A DNA stretch of 64,000 nucleotides from an uncultured Prevotella sp. (GTDB lineage Bacteria > Bacteroidota > Bacteroidia > Bacteroidales > Bacteroidaceae). Positions 51,729 to 59,615 of this stretch are shown piece after piece. The position numbers and the translations under genes are program-made. Under the pieces are notes generated by a model. That model was not told the origin of the DNA and searched no databases. It worked only from the letters and a program-made list of their open reading frames with translations. Within the stretch, counting starts at the first letter, position 1. Every line of letters starts with the position of its first letter. The stretch covers positions 35,177-99,176 of the forward strand of contig ONHQ01000004.1 in assembly GCA_900317685.1 (NCBI GenBank). Reading direction: 5' to 3'.

Positions 51729-53288
51729 ATGAAAGGACGTATAGGGATTATTTGTCTTTTCGCTATTTTGTTGGGCTCATGTAGGGAACATGTGCCTAAC
51801 CCTAATACTGAGTTGACGCTATCGTATTACGATGATCTACGTCAACGCGAAGATCATATTACCAGTTTTAAGGTGAAGGAAGCTTTGGACTCTATGATCC
51901 GCAACGACAACGACTCGATGTTGGTGGATCGTAGGGTGAAAGGCTATTATCTGCGCCATCGCCCGCTCGTCTGGATCACCCGGAAAGGCGTGGACAGCCG
52001 TGCCGACACATTGCTGGCTTACCTGCGGGAAGTGGACAGCATCGGTTTCAGCGAGGCGAAGTTCAGAATGCCGCAGATCAGAAGAGACCTGCAGCGGATG
52101 AGATCGCTTGACTTCGACAAGCGCAACACGGCAAGCAAGGTGGCAGCCCGGTTGGAATATAATCTCACCAAGGCCTATCTCCGCTATGTCTGCGGGCAGC
52201 GCTTTGGTTTTGTCAATCCCACGGATGTCTTTAACCGGCTGGATCTCAGAAATGGGGATTCACAGTCAAAAGTATATAGGACGCTCTTCGACTTAAAGAT
52301 GGAGCATCCCGACCGCGCTTTCTTCCAGCAGGCCCTGCACGCCGTACGCCCCGACAGCCTGTCAGCGTTCCTGAGCAGCGTCAGCCCGAAGGACCCCTTG
52401 TATCTCAGTCTGCGCCGCACCTACCTCAATCCTGCAATGCGCCGCAGATATGGAGCCACGCGTCTGCTGATCAATATGGAGCGGTGCCGGTGGCGGTTGA
52501 GCGACTATCCCCATGCGCATCGGCGCTTTGTGCTGGTCAACATTCCGGCTAATCATCTTTGGGCAGTGAATGGAGACAAGACGTTGACGATGCGGGTGGC
52601 CTCGGGATCTTTGGAGACGAAGACACCGCTGCTGTCGAGCTATTTCTATTGCATGGATGTGAACCCGCAGTGGATCATCCCCAAGAGCATCGTAAAGAAG
52701 AGCTTTGCCCACAGATTGAGTGCCGGATATTTCCGCAGCAAGCATTATTTTATCCGTGAACGGGCTACGGGGCGGGACATCCCCGTGTCGCAATGCAGCC
52801 GCGCCATGCTGGAGAGTGGAGACTATCTCGTCATCCAGGAGGGCGGGAAAGGCAATGCCCTGGGACGCATCATCTTCCGGTTTGACAACGATTTCTCGAT
52901 CTATCTCCATGACACGTCCTCACGTGGCGTCTTCCAACAGGAAGACCGGGGAGTGAGCCATGGATGCGTGCGTGTGGAGCATCCTTACGAGTTGGCATTG
53001 TTTCTCTTAGGCGACGGCCGGAAGGCGATGGCCGCAAAGATCGCTTACTCGATGCAGGCCGACGTGTCGCCCCTGGGCAAGAAGAAGGAGGATCTCACCA
53101 AAGAGCAGCGCGCCGTTGCCGACACGCTGAAGCGAGATATGCTCGTGGGCAGGGTGAAGGTGGAGCCGAAGGTGCCCGTCTTCATCACCTATTTCACGCT
53201 GTGGCCGTCAGCCGATGGCGTCCTTCAGCGCTATGACGATGTCTATGGCTACGACCAGGTGATGGCGGCGTGGCTGGCCAACTACTGA
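51729..53288 (+). CDS. L,D-transpeptidase (YkuD domain) lipoprotein
   Basis: A 519-residue cell-wall enzyme of the YcbB-like class. The signal ends in a lipobox (ILLGSC, Cys18). A helical scaffold (about 60-260) precedes the YkuD catalytic domain. The catalytic signature is HDTSSRGVFQQEDRGVSHGC with the active cysteine in SHGCVRVEHP. It cross-links or cleaves peptidoglycan by the L,D route, in the periplasm. It starts 28 bp after the small exported protein and is followed 35 bp later by the sigma-factor gene, so this may be an envelope-stress operon. Confidence 0.93.
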   Translation: MKGRIGIICLFAILLGSCREHVPNPNTELTLSYYDDLRQREDHITSFKVKEALDSMIRNDNDSMLVDRRVKGYYLRHRPLVWITRKGVDSRADTLLAYLREVDSIGFSEAKFRMPQIRRDLQRMRSLDFDKRNTASKVAARLEYNLTKAYLRYVCGQRFGFVNPTDVFNRLDLRNGDSQSKVYRTLFDLKMEHPDRAFFQQALHAVRPDSLSAFLSSVSPKDPLYLSLRRTYLNPAMRRRYGATRLLINMERCRWRLSDYPHAHRRFVLVNIPANHLWAVNGDKTLTMRVASGSLETKTPLLSSYFYCMDVNPQWIIPKSIVKKSFAHRLSAGYFRSKHYFIRERATGRDIPVSQCSRAMLESGDYLVIQEGGKGNALGRIIFRFDNDFSIYLHDTSSRGVFQQEDRGVSHGCVRVEHPYELALFLLGDGRKAMAAKIAYSMQADVSPLGKKKEDLTKEQRAVADTLKRDMLVGRVKVEPKVPVFITYFTLWPSADGVLQRYDDVYGYDQVMAAWLANY

Positions 53289-53323
53289 AAAGAGGAGAAT
53301 ACCCTTTAAATCATTTCAAGAGC

Positions 53324-53893
53324 ATGGGGCAACAAGATCATTTTCCAAAGAATGAGGACCGAGAACTGAAGAGGGAACTGACAGATCCCTCTTCCTGTCG
53401 GGCTGCCTTTTCCAAAATGGTCGCGCTATACAGTGAACCGCTGTATTGGAAGATCCGACGCATGGTGCTGACCCATGACAATGCCAACGATGTTCTGCAA
53501 AACACTTTCTTGAAAGCCTGGAGCAAGCTGGACTCCTTCCGGGGTGAGGCAAAACTCTCGACATGGCTCTACCGCATTGCCGTCAACGAGGCCCTGGACT
53601 TCCTCCGGCGCCAGCGGACTGTGCCGGAGGCCGGCGACGAGGCATTGCTTTCGGCTTCACGACAACTGATGGCCGACAGCTATTTCGATGGCGACAGGCT
53701 ACAGCGTCTTTTGCAGGCTGCCATCGCCCTGTTGCCCGATGTACAGCGTACGGTCTTCTGCATGAGATACTACGACGATATGAAATACTCTGAGATCAGC
53801 AAGGTGCTGGGGACCAGTGAGGGCGCTTTGAAGGCCAGCTATCACTTAGCCGTGAAAAAAATCGCTGCGGTGATTAAACAATCTGAGATCTGA
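53324..53893 (+). CDS. ECF-type RNA polymerase sigma factor
   Basis: A 189-residue sigma-70 family factor with only regions 2 and 4, as in extracytoplasmic-function factors. Region 2 is seen in HDNANDVLQNTFLKAWSKL and STWLYRIAVNEALDFLRRQ. Region 4 is LLPDVQRTVFCMRYYDDMKY followed by EISKVLGTSEGALKASYH. ATG 53324 is preferred; an upstream start at 53270 would overlap the transpeptidase gene. The next two genes are a single-pass membrane protein and an exported helical protein, the usual partners of an envelope-stress sigma factor. Confidence 0.93.
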   Translation: MGQQDHFPKNEDRELKRELTDPSSCRAAFSKMVALYSEPLYWKIRRMVLTHDNANDVLQNTFLKAWSKLDSFRGEAKLSTWLYRIAVNEALDFLRRQRTVPEAGDEALLSASRQLMADSYFDGDRLQRLLQAAIALLPDVQRTVFCMRYYDDMKYSEISKVLGTSEGALKASYHLAVKKIAAVIKQSEI

Positions 53894-53968
53894 TACGTCT
53901 TAAGCATAGTATCATATCATAGAAACCATCAACTTCCGGGTTGAACAAAATCATAGGAATCATTAAAT

Positions 53969-54355
53969 ATGGATAAGGACGAAAGATATATTGAGGCACA
54001 TCTTGGACATGAGAATCCGTTCAGGGTTCCTGACCACTATTTCGAGAACTTCGCCAAGCAGTTGGAGATGCAGCTGCCCGAGCAGCCGAAGAAGTCCGCA
54101 GCCACTGTCGTGCCCTTGCGTCAACGCAAGCCGTGGTGGCACCGGTCTGTACTGCTCTGGTCGGCCGGAAGCGTCAGCGCAGCTTGTCTGGCTCTTTTCC
54201 TCCTCCATCTGGGGAGTGGGAAGATGACGCCACAGCCTGCCACAGCATCCAGTCAGCATGTTCAGACAAGCACTTGGTCGGGCTTTGACCAGATGGCGGA
54301 CTACACGATGACAGACACAAACGATATGTATGCCTACATGGCGGACGCTCAATAA
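53969..54355 (+). CDS. Putative anti-sigma factor, single-pass membrane protein
   Basis: A 128-residue protein. The cytosolic part (about 1-58) includes HENPFRVPDHYFENFAKQL, a stretch typical of Bacteroidetes membrane proteins located after ECF sigma genes. One membrane helix covers about 60-82. A short Ser/Thr-rich periplasmic tail ends the protein. There is no recognisable zinc anti-sigma motif. The anti-sigma role is inferred from position and topology. It starts 75 bp after the sigma-factor stop; the next gene begins 15 bp downstream. Confidence 0.75.
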   Translation: MDKDERYIEAHLGHENPFRVPDHYFENFAKQLEMQLPEQPKKSAATVVPLRQRKPWWHRSVLLWSAGSVSAACLALFLLHLGSGKMTPQPATASSQHVQTSTWSGFDQMADYTMTDTNDMYAYMADAQ

Positions 54356-54370
54356 AGAATAGAAAACAGA

Positions 54371-54817
54371 ATGAAGAATATCAAGCAACGATTAGGACTG
54401 TGGATGGTGACCATGCTCCTGTCTTTGGTCGCTTTTGCGCAACCACCGCAGCCGCCCCGTTTCAATCCCGCAAAGTTTGAAGCGGACATGGAGCAGTTTA
54501 TCACCACTGAGGTGGGATTGACACCTATGGAGGCTTCACGCTTTTTCCCTCTGTTCAGGGAGATGCAGAACAAGCAACGCGCGCTGTTCGGAAAGATGAG
54601 ATTTTATGCTCATACCGACACCAGCAATGATGCGGCAAGCCTCAAGACCATCAAGGAGTGCGACAAGATAGAGGTGGAGATGAAGAAAATTCAGCAGGAA
54701 TATCATCTGAAATTCTGCAAGGTGCTCTCTCCCGGCAAGGTGCTCGCTGTCATCAAGGCTGAAGAAAAGTTCCATCGCCAGGCGTTTAAAAGGATGGCAA
54801 GGAGAAAAACAAGATAA
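54371..54817 (+). CDS. Exported Spy/LTXXQ-like helical protein
   Basis: A 148-residue exported protein with a signal peptide (MKNIKQRLGLWMVTMLLSLVAFA). The mature part is helical and highly charged. LTPMEASRFFPLFREMQNKQ resembles the first L-x-x-x-Q-type element of Spy/CpxP periplasmic chaperones, and KFCKVLSPGKVLAVIKAEEK the second. It is the third gene of the sigma/anti-sigma/Spy-like unit and probably senses or buffers envelope stress. The strong hairpin at 54922-54960 ends the unit. Confidence 0.8.
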   Translation: MKNIKQRLGLWMVTMLLSLVAFAQPPQPPRFNPAKFEADMEQFITTEVGLTPMEASRFFPLFREMQNKQRALFGKMRFYAHTDTSNDAASLKTIKECDKIEVEMKKIQQEYHLKFCKVLSPGKVLAVIKAEEKFHRQAFKRMARRKTR

Positions 54818-54900
54818 ACAGAAGCATTGCTCCTTCGTTAGGCAGTCCCGGTAAGACCCTCTCCCAGATATATTTCCAAAGAAGCGCAGGATGTTCTCTC

Positions 54901-54920
54901 ATTCTCAAATTCTTGATAAA
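54901..54920. repeat. Second copy of ATTCTCAAATTCTTGATAAA
   Basis: Exact 20-bp match to 51212-51231, about 3.7 kb away. It lies in the spacer just before the terminator hairpin. Confidence 0.8.
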
Positions 54921-54921
54921 T

Positions 54922-54960
54922 TTTGCCGCAACCTCGCTCTTTCTGCGTGGCTGCGGCAAA
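54922..54960. terminator. Terminator hairpin at the left edge of island 2
   Basis: TTTGCCGCA (54922-54930) and TGCGGCAAA (54952-54960) form a 9-bp stem with a 21-nt loop. T- and A-rich flanks lie on either side. It separates the Spy-like gene (+) from the DUF5675 gene (-). Confidence 0.72.
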
Positions 54961-54973
54961 TTAATTTGAGAGT

Positions 54974-55411
54974 TTATTCTATTTCTATGAACACGGGCTC
55001 GCCCTCGTCGCGGTGGTCGATGACTTGCATCAGACGGTAGAGGGTGCGGCGGCTTTCGGTGACTTTGCCGACCTCAGTGTTTTTGCCTACGAGGATGCAG
55101 CCTTCGGTATCCTTGGCGGTGTTGCCGCTATGGATGCGGATGCCACTGTAGTGGGGCACGCCGACGAGCAGCGGGAGCCAGCGCTTGAATCGTGGGCTCA
55201 ACGTCACCACTATCGGGTAACGGCCTTCGGGTATGGCGGTCTTGCCCTTGGTCTTGCGGCCGCCGTGATGGAAGTCGACCCAGTGGGGCTCAAGGGTGTC
55301 GCAGAAATAAGTCCAAGGAGTGTATGTCCCGCGCTCACGGCGGCGGATACTGAGGCGGCCGATGGTGTAGGTCGGACGCTTCGCGATGCGTTTCAGATGT
55401 AGTTCTATCAT
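54974..55411 (-). CDS. DUF5675 family protein (module 2)
   Basis: A 145-residue protein of the DUF5675 type. Landmarks are TYFCDTLEPHW, GKTAIPEGRYPIVVTLSPRF, YSGIRIHSGNTAKDTEGCIL and VGKNTE. It lacks the cysteine-rich insert seen in the module 1 copy. The function is unknown; the family accompanies phage-like modules. It lies downstream of the VirE-DUF3987 gene on the same strand with a repeat-filled 234-bp gap, so co-transcription is uncertain. Confidence 0.82.
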   Translation of the reverse strand: MIELHLKRIAKRPTYTIGRLSIRRRERGTYTPWTYFCDTLEPHWVDFHHGGRKTKGKTAIPEGRYPIVVTLSPRFKRWLPLLVGVPHYSGIRIHSGNTAKDTEGCILVGKNTEVGKVTESRRTLYRLMQVIDHRDEGEPVFIEIE

Positions 55412-55542
55412 GATTACAAGACCCTCCCGGCCTCCCTAAAAGGGAGGAGAATAGCTCTACCAAAGAGGAGGGAGGGATTTTTTTAATGGGTTAAACAATT
55501 GAATGGTTTTTGACGGGTATCGCGGTTCTCTCCCCTTGGGGA

Positions 55543-55593
55543 GAGTTAGAGAGGGGCTCGAGTTAGAGAGGGGCTCGAGTTAGAGAGGGGCTC
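55543..55593. repeat. Three 17-bp tandem repeats
   Basis: GAGTTAGAGAGGGGCTC is repeated exactly three times (55543, 55560, 55577). Together with palindromic CTCTCC/GGAGAG arms near 55,529-55,545 this fills the gap between the DUF5675 and VirE-DUF3987 genes. Confidence 0.9.
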
Positions 55594-55607
55594 GAGTTAT
55601 CGGATAC

Positions 55608-55645
55608 CTATAAATGTAGCGGTGTAGCGGTGTAGCAGTGTAGCG
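55608..55645 (+). repeat. 38-bp GTAGCGGT-type repeat, left copy of an inverted pair
   Basis: Starts CTATAAATGTAGC and continues with GGTGTAGC units. The exact reverse complement is at 63556-63593, nearly 8 kb away. A related, not identical copy lies at 63766-63795. This copy ends at the stop codon of the VirE-DUF3987 gene. Confidence 0.92.
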
Positions 55646-58276
55646 CTAAAGTTTCTTGTATTTCATCCCCTTGTCACCCTTATGCCTCGGCAATGCGCCA
55701 ATCCATCCGGCTTCCTTCCATCGGCAAATGATGGTGCGGGCAGTGGATTCGGATATGTCCGTTTTCAGCGCAAGGATGTCGTGGGAGGTGAAGGTGTCGG
55801 CCAAGCGGTCAAAGACGGCTCGGTTCTTCGAGTTGCGGCGGGTGTCGTCAGCGTCGGCGGCATACTGCTTGCGGAGGACGTCGCCGAAGAGGCGGCACTG
55901 CTCCTGAAGGACGTATTCGGCCATCATCAGCGCGAAGTCGATGACGTGCTTTGTCTCCTTCTCTCCCGAGAGTAGGCACGCTACCACGCCGCAGCGCATG
56001 CCGATGACGGCGGCACGGCGGCGGTAGGTGTCCATCACCCGGTCGATGCGCTCCATGGCCTGCTGACGTTTGTCCTCGACCCACTGGGCGATAGCCTTGC
56101 GCAGCCGTGGGGTGTCGACAAATCCATGCTTGGCGCGCAGCGTGCCGACGGCATCGAGAATTGCCTGGGCATCACGGTCTTTCCGGTCTTGGAAGGTGGG
56201 CATCGGTGCGAAAGCCGAGTCGGGCATCTCGCTGACGATGACGCGCGAGGAGAGTCCGTTCTCGATGTTCTCGCCCTTGAAGCACTTGCCGAGGGCTCCG
56301 TAGGTGCCGAGGATGGTCCAGTTGTAACCCACGCTTACCATTCCGCTCTCAGCCTGGTCACTGTTGTAGTCCTGACCCCACTCGTCGTGGTCGAAAGCCA
56401 AGCGGTAGATGTCGTACTTCGACGACCACGAGCCCGCTCCGTTGGTCTTTCTTAGCGTGTCGAGCTCCGAGCAGAACGAATAGAGCGTGTGGCCCTGGGC
56501 ATTCTTGAGCCTTTTGAGGAGCGTGGAGCACGAGATGGTGATGGGCACGTCGCGAATCAATACCTCCGGTTCGGGGTCAAGTTTCTCGTTGGCTCGCCGG
56601 TTCTTGCGTTTCTTCTTCCACTCGTCCTCCTTGCGCCGCCCCTGTTCATCGTCCTCGTCCATGGGCTGCCGCCACAGGTCGATGATGTCCTTGCAGACGC
56701 TCTTGCCCGAGGCTTGCTCACCGACGACGATGCTCATCAGTCCGAGCCGCTGCTCACGTCCGTCGCAGTAGCGGAAGGTGACGTCGTCGGCATAGGCGGC
56801 AGCCATCGGCAGCAGGGCACAGAGAGCGGGCATCCGCATCTGCTCCGGAACACCAGTGAGGCTCTGCTTCAAGCCGGGGATGGGAGGGATGGCGGTCTCG
56901 CCGTCGGAAGGGTTGGCGGGGGTTGTGTCGGCAGGCTCTTCCGGTTCTTCCTCGTCCTTATCTTTCTTCTCCTTAGAGAGTTGTGCGAGCTGTTCGGCGC
57001 GTGCGTTGATGCGCTGCACGGTAGCTGACATGATCTTCGAGTCGTCGTGATATTTGGCGTAGAAGTCGTGGATGAGCTGGCGGCAGTCGGGCTCCTTATA
57101 GAAGTCGGGCATCCGCTGCTCCACCACGGCCATGGCCTCCGCCTCGGACAAGAGCCGTGCGGCACCGACACTGAGGATGGCGAGCAGCGAGTTGTGGCGG
57201 GAGCCGCGTGCGTTGATGTCCACGTCTTTCAGTCCGGCCTGCTCACGGCAGAGGTCGAAGACGAAAAGGAGCCTCACCCCAACAGCCTCACCCCCGTTCC
57301 CCTCTCCGAGGGAGAGGGGCGTAGAATGTTCTGCGGGCGTTATGGCTGGCGCGGAGTTGGAAGATGCTGGGGTGTCTTGAAGCATATCACTCCCCTCTCC
57401 GAGGAATGGAGCCTCACCCCCTTTCCCCTCTCCGATGGAGAGGGGCGTAGAATGTTCTGCGGGCGTTTTGGCTGCCGTGTTGTTAGTGGAAGCAGGGGTG
57501 TCTTGAAGCATATTACTCCCCTCTCCTTGGGAGAGGGGCCGGGGGTGAGGCTGTTGGGGGTGAGGCTGCCGGGGCTCCTTGAACAGCTCCTCCTCATCGA
57601 GAAAGAGCACATACTCTTCCGGCACGGCAAACGAGCAGCGCGCCAAATCCTTGCAAGCCTCATCGAAAGCCTCTAAGCCTATCTGCTTTGAGAGCCACTG
57701 CTGCGCCTCCACAAGCCCCATGCCCTGCGGAATGACGAAGACCAGACGAAGACCTTCACCGCTTGGAGTCTTGTGAATAAGAACGATCCCTAACCGCTTC
57801 AAGGTTGCGAGTGTCTTCTCGTCAGTGATGGGCGTGCAAGTGAAAAGATGTCCCTTGAGCGTTTCCATCAGCGTCACAGACTCTTTAGACAGCTCCTTTG
57901 ATTGCTTCTTGGGTTGCTCTTTAGGCTGCTCTTCTCCCTCCCCCACGGGGAGGGTCGGGGAGAGGCCTACCTCGGAGTGCCTTCCTATGTGGTCGATGTC
58001 AAGTATCGACAGTCCCGAGGCTATAGCGTCAGCATTGAGCCTCCGCCCGTTCTTGAAATGAGCGTGAAAACAGAAGGCGGGGAGACGGCGCTTGAGTTCC
58101 GACTTCTTGGTCTCGAAGTCCTCGCGGCTCATCTCGCCCCGCAGCAGCTGCTCATGGCAGTCGGCAATCTCGGCGCAGGTCTGGCCGACGATCGTCGAGC
58201 GCATCACCGTATGAAGAATCTCGGCGGTGCATGGCACCGTATGGTGCGAACGAATGTTTGAGATGTAATCGAACAT
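55646..58276 (-). CDS. VirE-N / DUF3987 protein with in-frame repeat insertions (module 2)
   Basis: An 876-residue protein. A VirE-type N-terminal domain (about 1-230, with NADAIASGLSILDIDHIG) is followed by a repeat-rich linker and then a DUF3987 ATPase-like domain with Walker A GEQASGKS. Later motifs parallel the 443-residue module 1 copy. Two 42-residue repeats, each with the block MLQDTPAS and the block PAEHSTPLS, are encoded by 126-bp DNA repeats near 57,285-57,540. A third palindromic insertion codes for SPTLPVGEGEEQ near 57,940. A C-terminal winged-helix-like end (SESTARTIICRWKEAGWIG) is present. It probably serves replication of a mobile module. Confidence 0.85.
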   Translation of the reverse strand: MFDYISNIRSHHTVPCTAEILHTVMRSTIVGQTCAEIADCHEQLLRGEMSREDFETKKSELKRRLPAFCFHAHFKNGRRLNADAIASGLSILDIDHIGRHSEVGLSPTLPVGEGEEQPKEQPKKQSKELSKESVTLMETLKGHLFTCTPITDEKTLATLKRLGIVLIHKTPSGEGLRLVFVIPQGMGLVEAQQWLSKQIGLEAFDEACKDLARCSFAVPEEYVLFLDEEELFKEPRQPHPQQPHPRPLSQGEGSNMLQDTPASTNNTAAKTPAEHSTPLSIGEGKGGEAPFLGEGSDMLQDTPASSNSAPAITPAEHSTPLSLGEGNGGEAVGVRLLFVFDLCREQAGLKDVDINARGSRHNSLLAILSVGAARLLSEAEAMAVVEQRMPDFYKEPDCRQLIHDFYAKYHDDSKIMSATVQRINARAEQLAQLSKEKKDKDEEEPEEPADTTPANPSDGETAIPPIPGLKQSLTGVPEQMRMPALCALLPMAAAYADDVTFRYCDGREQRLGLMSIVVGEQASGKSVCKDIIDLWRQPMDEDDEQGRRKEDEWKKKRKNRRANEKLDPEPEVLIRDVPITISCSTLLKRLKNAQGHTLYSFCSELDTLRKTNGAGSWSSKYDIYRLAFDHDEWGQDYNSDQAESGMVSVGYNWTILGTYGALGKCFKGENIENGLSSRVIVSEMPDSAFAPMPTFQDRKDRDAQAILDAVGTLRAKHGFVDTPRLRKAIAQWVEDKRQQAMERIDRVMDTYRRRAAVIGMRCGVVACLLSGEKETKHVIDFALMMAEYVLQEQCRLFGDVLRKQYAADADDTRRNSKNRAVFDRLADTFTSHDILALKTDISESTARTIICRWKEAGWIGALPRHKGDKGMKYKKL
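57285..57540. repeat. Two 126-bp repeats inside the VirE-DUF3987 gene
   Basis: Near-identical blocks, recognisable by AAGCATATCACTCCC near 57,380 and AAGCATATTACTCCC near 57,506, lie exactly 126 bp apart and keep the frame. Each contains CCCCTCTCC/GGAGAGGGG palindromic arms like those of intergenic repeats of the window. Confidence 0.85.
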
Positions 58277-58290
58277 AATTCTTATTTATT

Positions 58291-58375
58291 GCAGGGTGCG
58301 GCCCTTGTGGCCGTCCGCACCCGATTGGAAATCAATGTTTTGCGGGTGCGGACGGCCACAAGGGCCGCACCCTGC
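58291..58375. repeat. Perfect 33-bp inverted repeat
   Basis: The left arm 58291-58323 (starting GCAGGGTGCGGCCCTTGTGG) and right arm 58343-58375 are exact reverse complements with a 19-nt loop. It fills the gap between the VirE-DUF3987 gene and the upstream small gene. A very stable hairpin would form in RNA of either strand. Confidence 0.95.
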
Positions 58376-58379
58376 AAGA

Positions 58380-58685
58380 TTACTCCATGTTCTGTTCCAC
58401 GAAGCTTGCTGCGTCGTCCACTTCGTCGTAGATGATCTCCGCCGGGTCGGTGGTCTCCTCGCGCGGAATACTCATGTAGAGCCGGATGCGCTTGCTGTTG
58501 ACCGTGGTCGTGGAGTGCTTCGTCTTGAACTGTCGCTTGGGCAGCTGCTCAGATTCGTTGCTCTCACTGTAGGCCCGGAAGCAGAACTCCTCGGGAGAGT
58601 TTTGGCAGATGGTGCCACGCACACGCTTCGGCGTGGCAAGGATGCGACGGTAGTCGTCGTCGGAAATAATCAGTCTTATCTTCAT
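58380..58685 (-). CDS. Hypothetical protein (module 2, between DUF3127 and DUF3987)
   Basis: A 101-residue soluble protein with no recognised family. It is charged, with strand-like segments (KRIRLYMSIPREE) and an acidic C-terminus. It occupies the same position as the 107-residue protein of module 1. It overlaps the DUF3127 gene by four bases, so the two are translationally coupled. Confidence 0.62.
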   Translation of the reverse strand: MKIRLIISDDDYRRILATPKRVRGTICQNSPEEFCFRAYSESNESEQLPKRQFKTKHSTTTVNSKRIRLYMSIPREETTDPAEIIYDEVDDAASFVEQNME

Positions 58686-58957
58686 TTCTTTTCTATTTTA
58701 ATAATTCTAATGTTGTTGAACCATCTCCCGTCCTTCTCGTGGGCGAAGAAGCTCAGTGCAGCCTCCACGATGTCGCCTTCCTTGAAGTCGGGGCTCTCAG
58801 CCCAGTCGCCGCGCAGGGTGGCCACGATAAGATCGGGATACATCACCGCTTCGGTTGACTCGAGCACCACCTCGCGGCTCTTCCATTCCTGTCCCGTACG
58901 CTCCGAAGTGCCCTGACGGAGGGCGAGGAGCTTCACAATTTTAAACTGTTTCTTCAT
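58682..58957 (-). CDS. DUF3127 OB-fold protein (module 2)
   Basis: A 91-residue protein of the DUF3127 family, resembling single-strand-DNA-binding OB folds. Landmarks are GTSERTGQEWKSREVVLES, then FKEGDIVEAALSFFAHEKDG and a basic end. It is the first gene of the second module; the small gene starts inside its stop (four-base overlap). Its promoter, TATCTTTG at 59085-59092, overlaps the terminator of the upstream operon. A replication-accessory role is inference. Confidence 0.85.
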   Translation of the reverse strand: MKKQFKIVKLLALRQGTSERTGQEWKSREVVLESTEAVMYPDLIVATLRGDWAESPDFKEGDIVEAALSFFAHEKDGRWFNNIRIIKIEKK

Positions 58958-59046
58958 GTCGCTTAAAATTTAAAATTACTAATCCGTGAATGGAAGGTGG
59001 CCACCTATCCGAGTTTGTGCCAATCGTGAACAGCCTTAGCCATAAC

Positions 59047-59085
59047 GAAAAAGCACCGCAACCAGCAGCTGACTGATTACGGTGC
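59047..59085 (-). terminator. Minus-strand terminator of the HIRAN operon
   Basis: In minus-strand RNA GCACCGUAAUCAG pairs with CUGGUUGCGGUGC through 13 consecutive pairs, including G-U wobbles, with a 7-nt loop, followed by UUUUU (59052-59048). The wobbles make it a good hairpin only in minus-strand RNA. It lies downstream of the HIRAN-system operon. Confidence 0.85.
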
Positions 59086-59092
59086 AAAGATA
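59085..59092 (-). promoter_or_regulatory. Promoter -7 element of module 2, overlapping the terminator
   Basis: TATCTTTG on the minus strand touches the first base of the terminator stem. Transcripts starting about 7 nt later would lack the outer part of the 5' arm and so escape that terminator. Confidence 0.65.
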
Positions 59093-59182
59093 GAGTAAAA
59101 AGAAACCATGTCCGCCGAGTTGGTGAACATGGTCAAATGTTGGTCAAACGTTGGTAAGATTTAAGACCTTACTTTAGAACTT

Positions 59183-59611
59183 CTAATCGACTGGGAAAAA
59201 AGCAGATACGGATTCGATGACAGCCTTGTCCCTCAGTAATTCGCGTGATGAAGGTTGGTAATTGCCGTCCTTTCTCACTTTCTGCTCGTTGGGTCCGCCA
59301 TGCTCTTGGATGAACCTTCCGAAAGCCGAGGCCGACATCTCGTCGAGGCTCATGTTTCTGTGCAGATACAGATAGACGTGGCTCCAGTGGATGGTCCTTG
59401 TTTGCTCCATGTGCTGCGCCAGTCGCCTTAAAGCGTCGCTGAATGCGGTAGAATCAAAATAATCTCCGTCATTGTTTTGTTCCTGTTCTTTTGAGGGCTG
59501 CCGGTAGTTGTTCACCGTCATGTAGCCGTCGCCCATGCATAGCTGCGAAATATTGCCGTTGATCTGTATGGCGCTCAGTGCACGAAGCATTTCTTCCTGG
59601 GTCATAATCAT
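59183..59611 (-). CDS. Putative partner protein with N-terminal amyloid-like motif
   Basis: A 142-residue protein with no recognised fold. Residues 19-32 (GNISQLCMGDGYMT) form a short motif that aligns residue for residue with the C-terminal motif of the upstream HIRAN protein. A polar linker rich in Gln, Asn and Asp (about 37-50) follows. The helical C-terminal part (about 55-142) contains HWSHVYLYLHRNMSLDEM and FGRFIQEHGGPN. By analogy with motif-paired systems it is the candidate effector. It starts 4 bases after the HIRAN stop; a second ATG two codons later is possible. Confidence 0.62.
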   Translation of the reverse strand: MIMTQEEMLRALSAIQINGNISQLCMGDGYMTVNNYRQPSKEQEQNNDGDYFDSTAFSDALRRLAQHMEQTRTIHWSHVYLYLHRNMSLDEMSASAFGRFIQEHGGPNEQKVRKDGNYQPSSRELLRDKAVIESVSAFFPVD

Positions 59612-59615
59612 CAGT

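Noticed and set aside
54818-54973. tRNA gene as an attachment site at the edge of island 2
   Set aside because: No T-loop-like GGTTCGAATCC sequence or cloverleaf was found here or at the other island edges.
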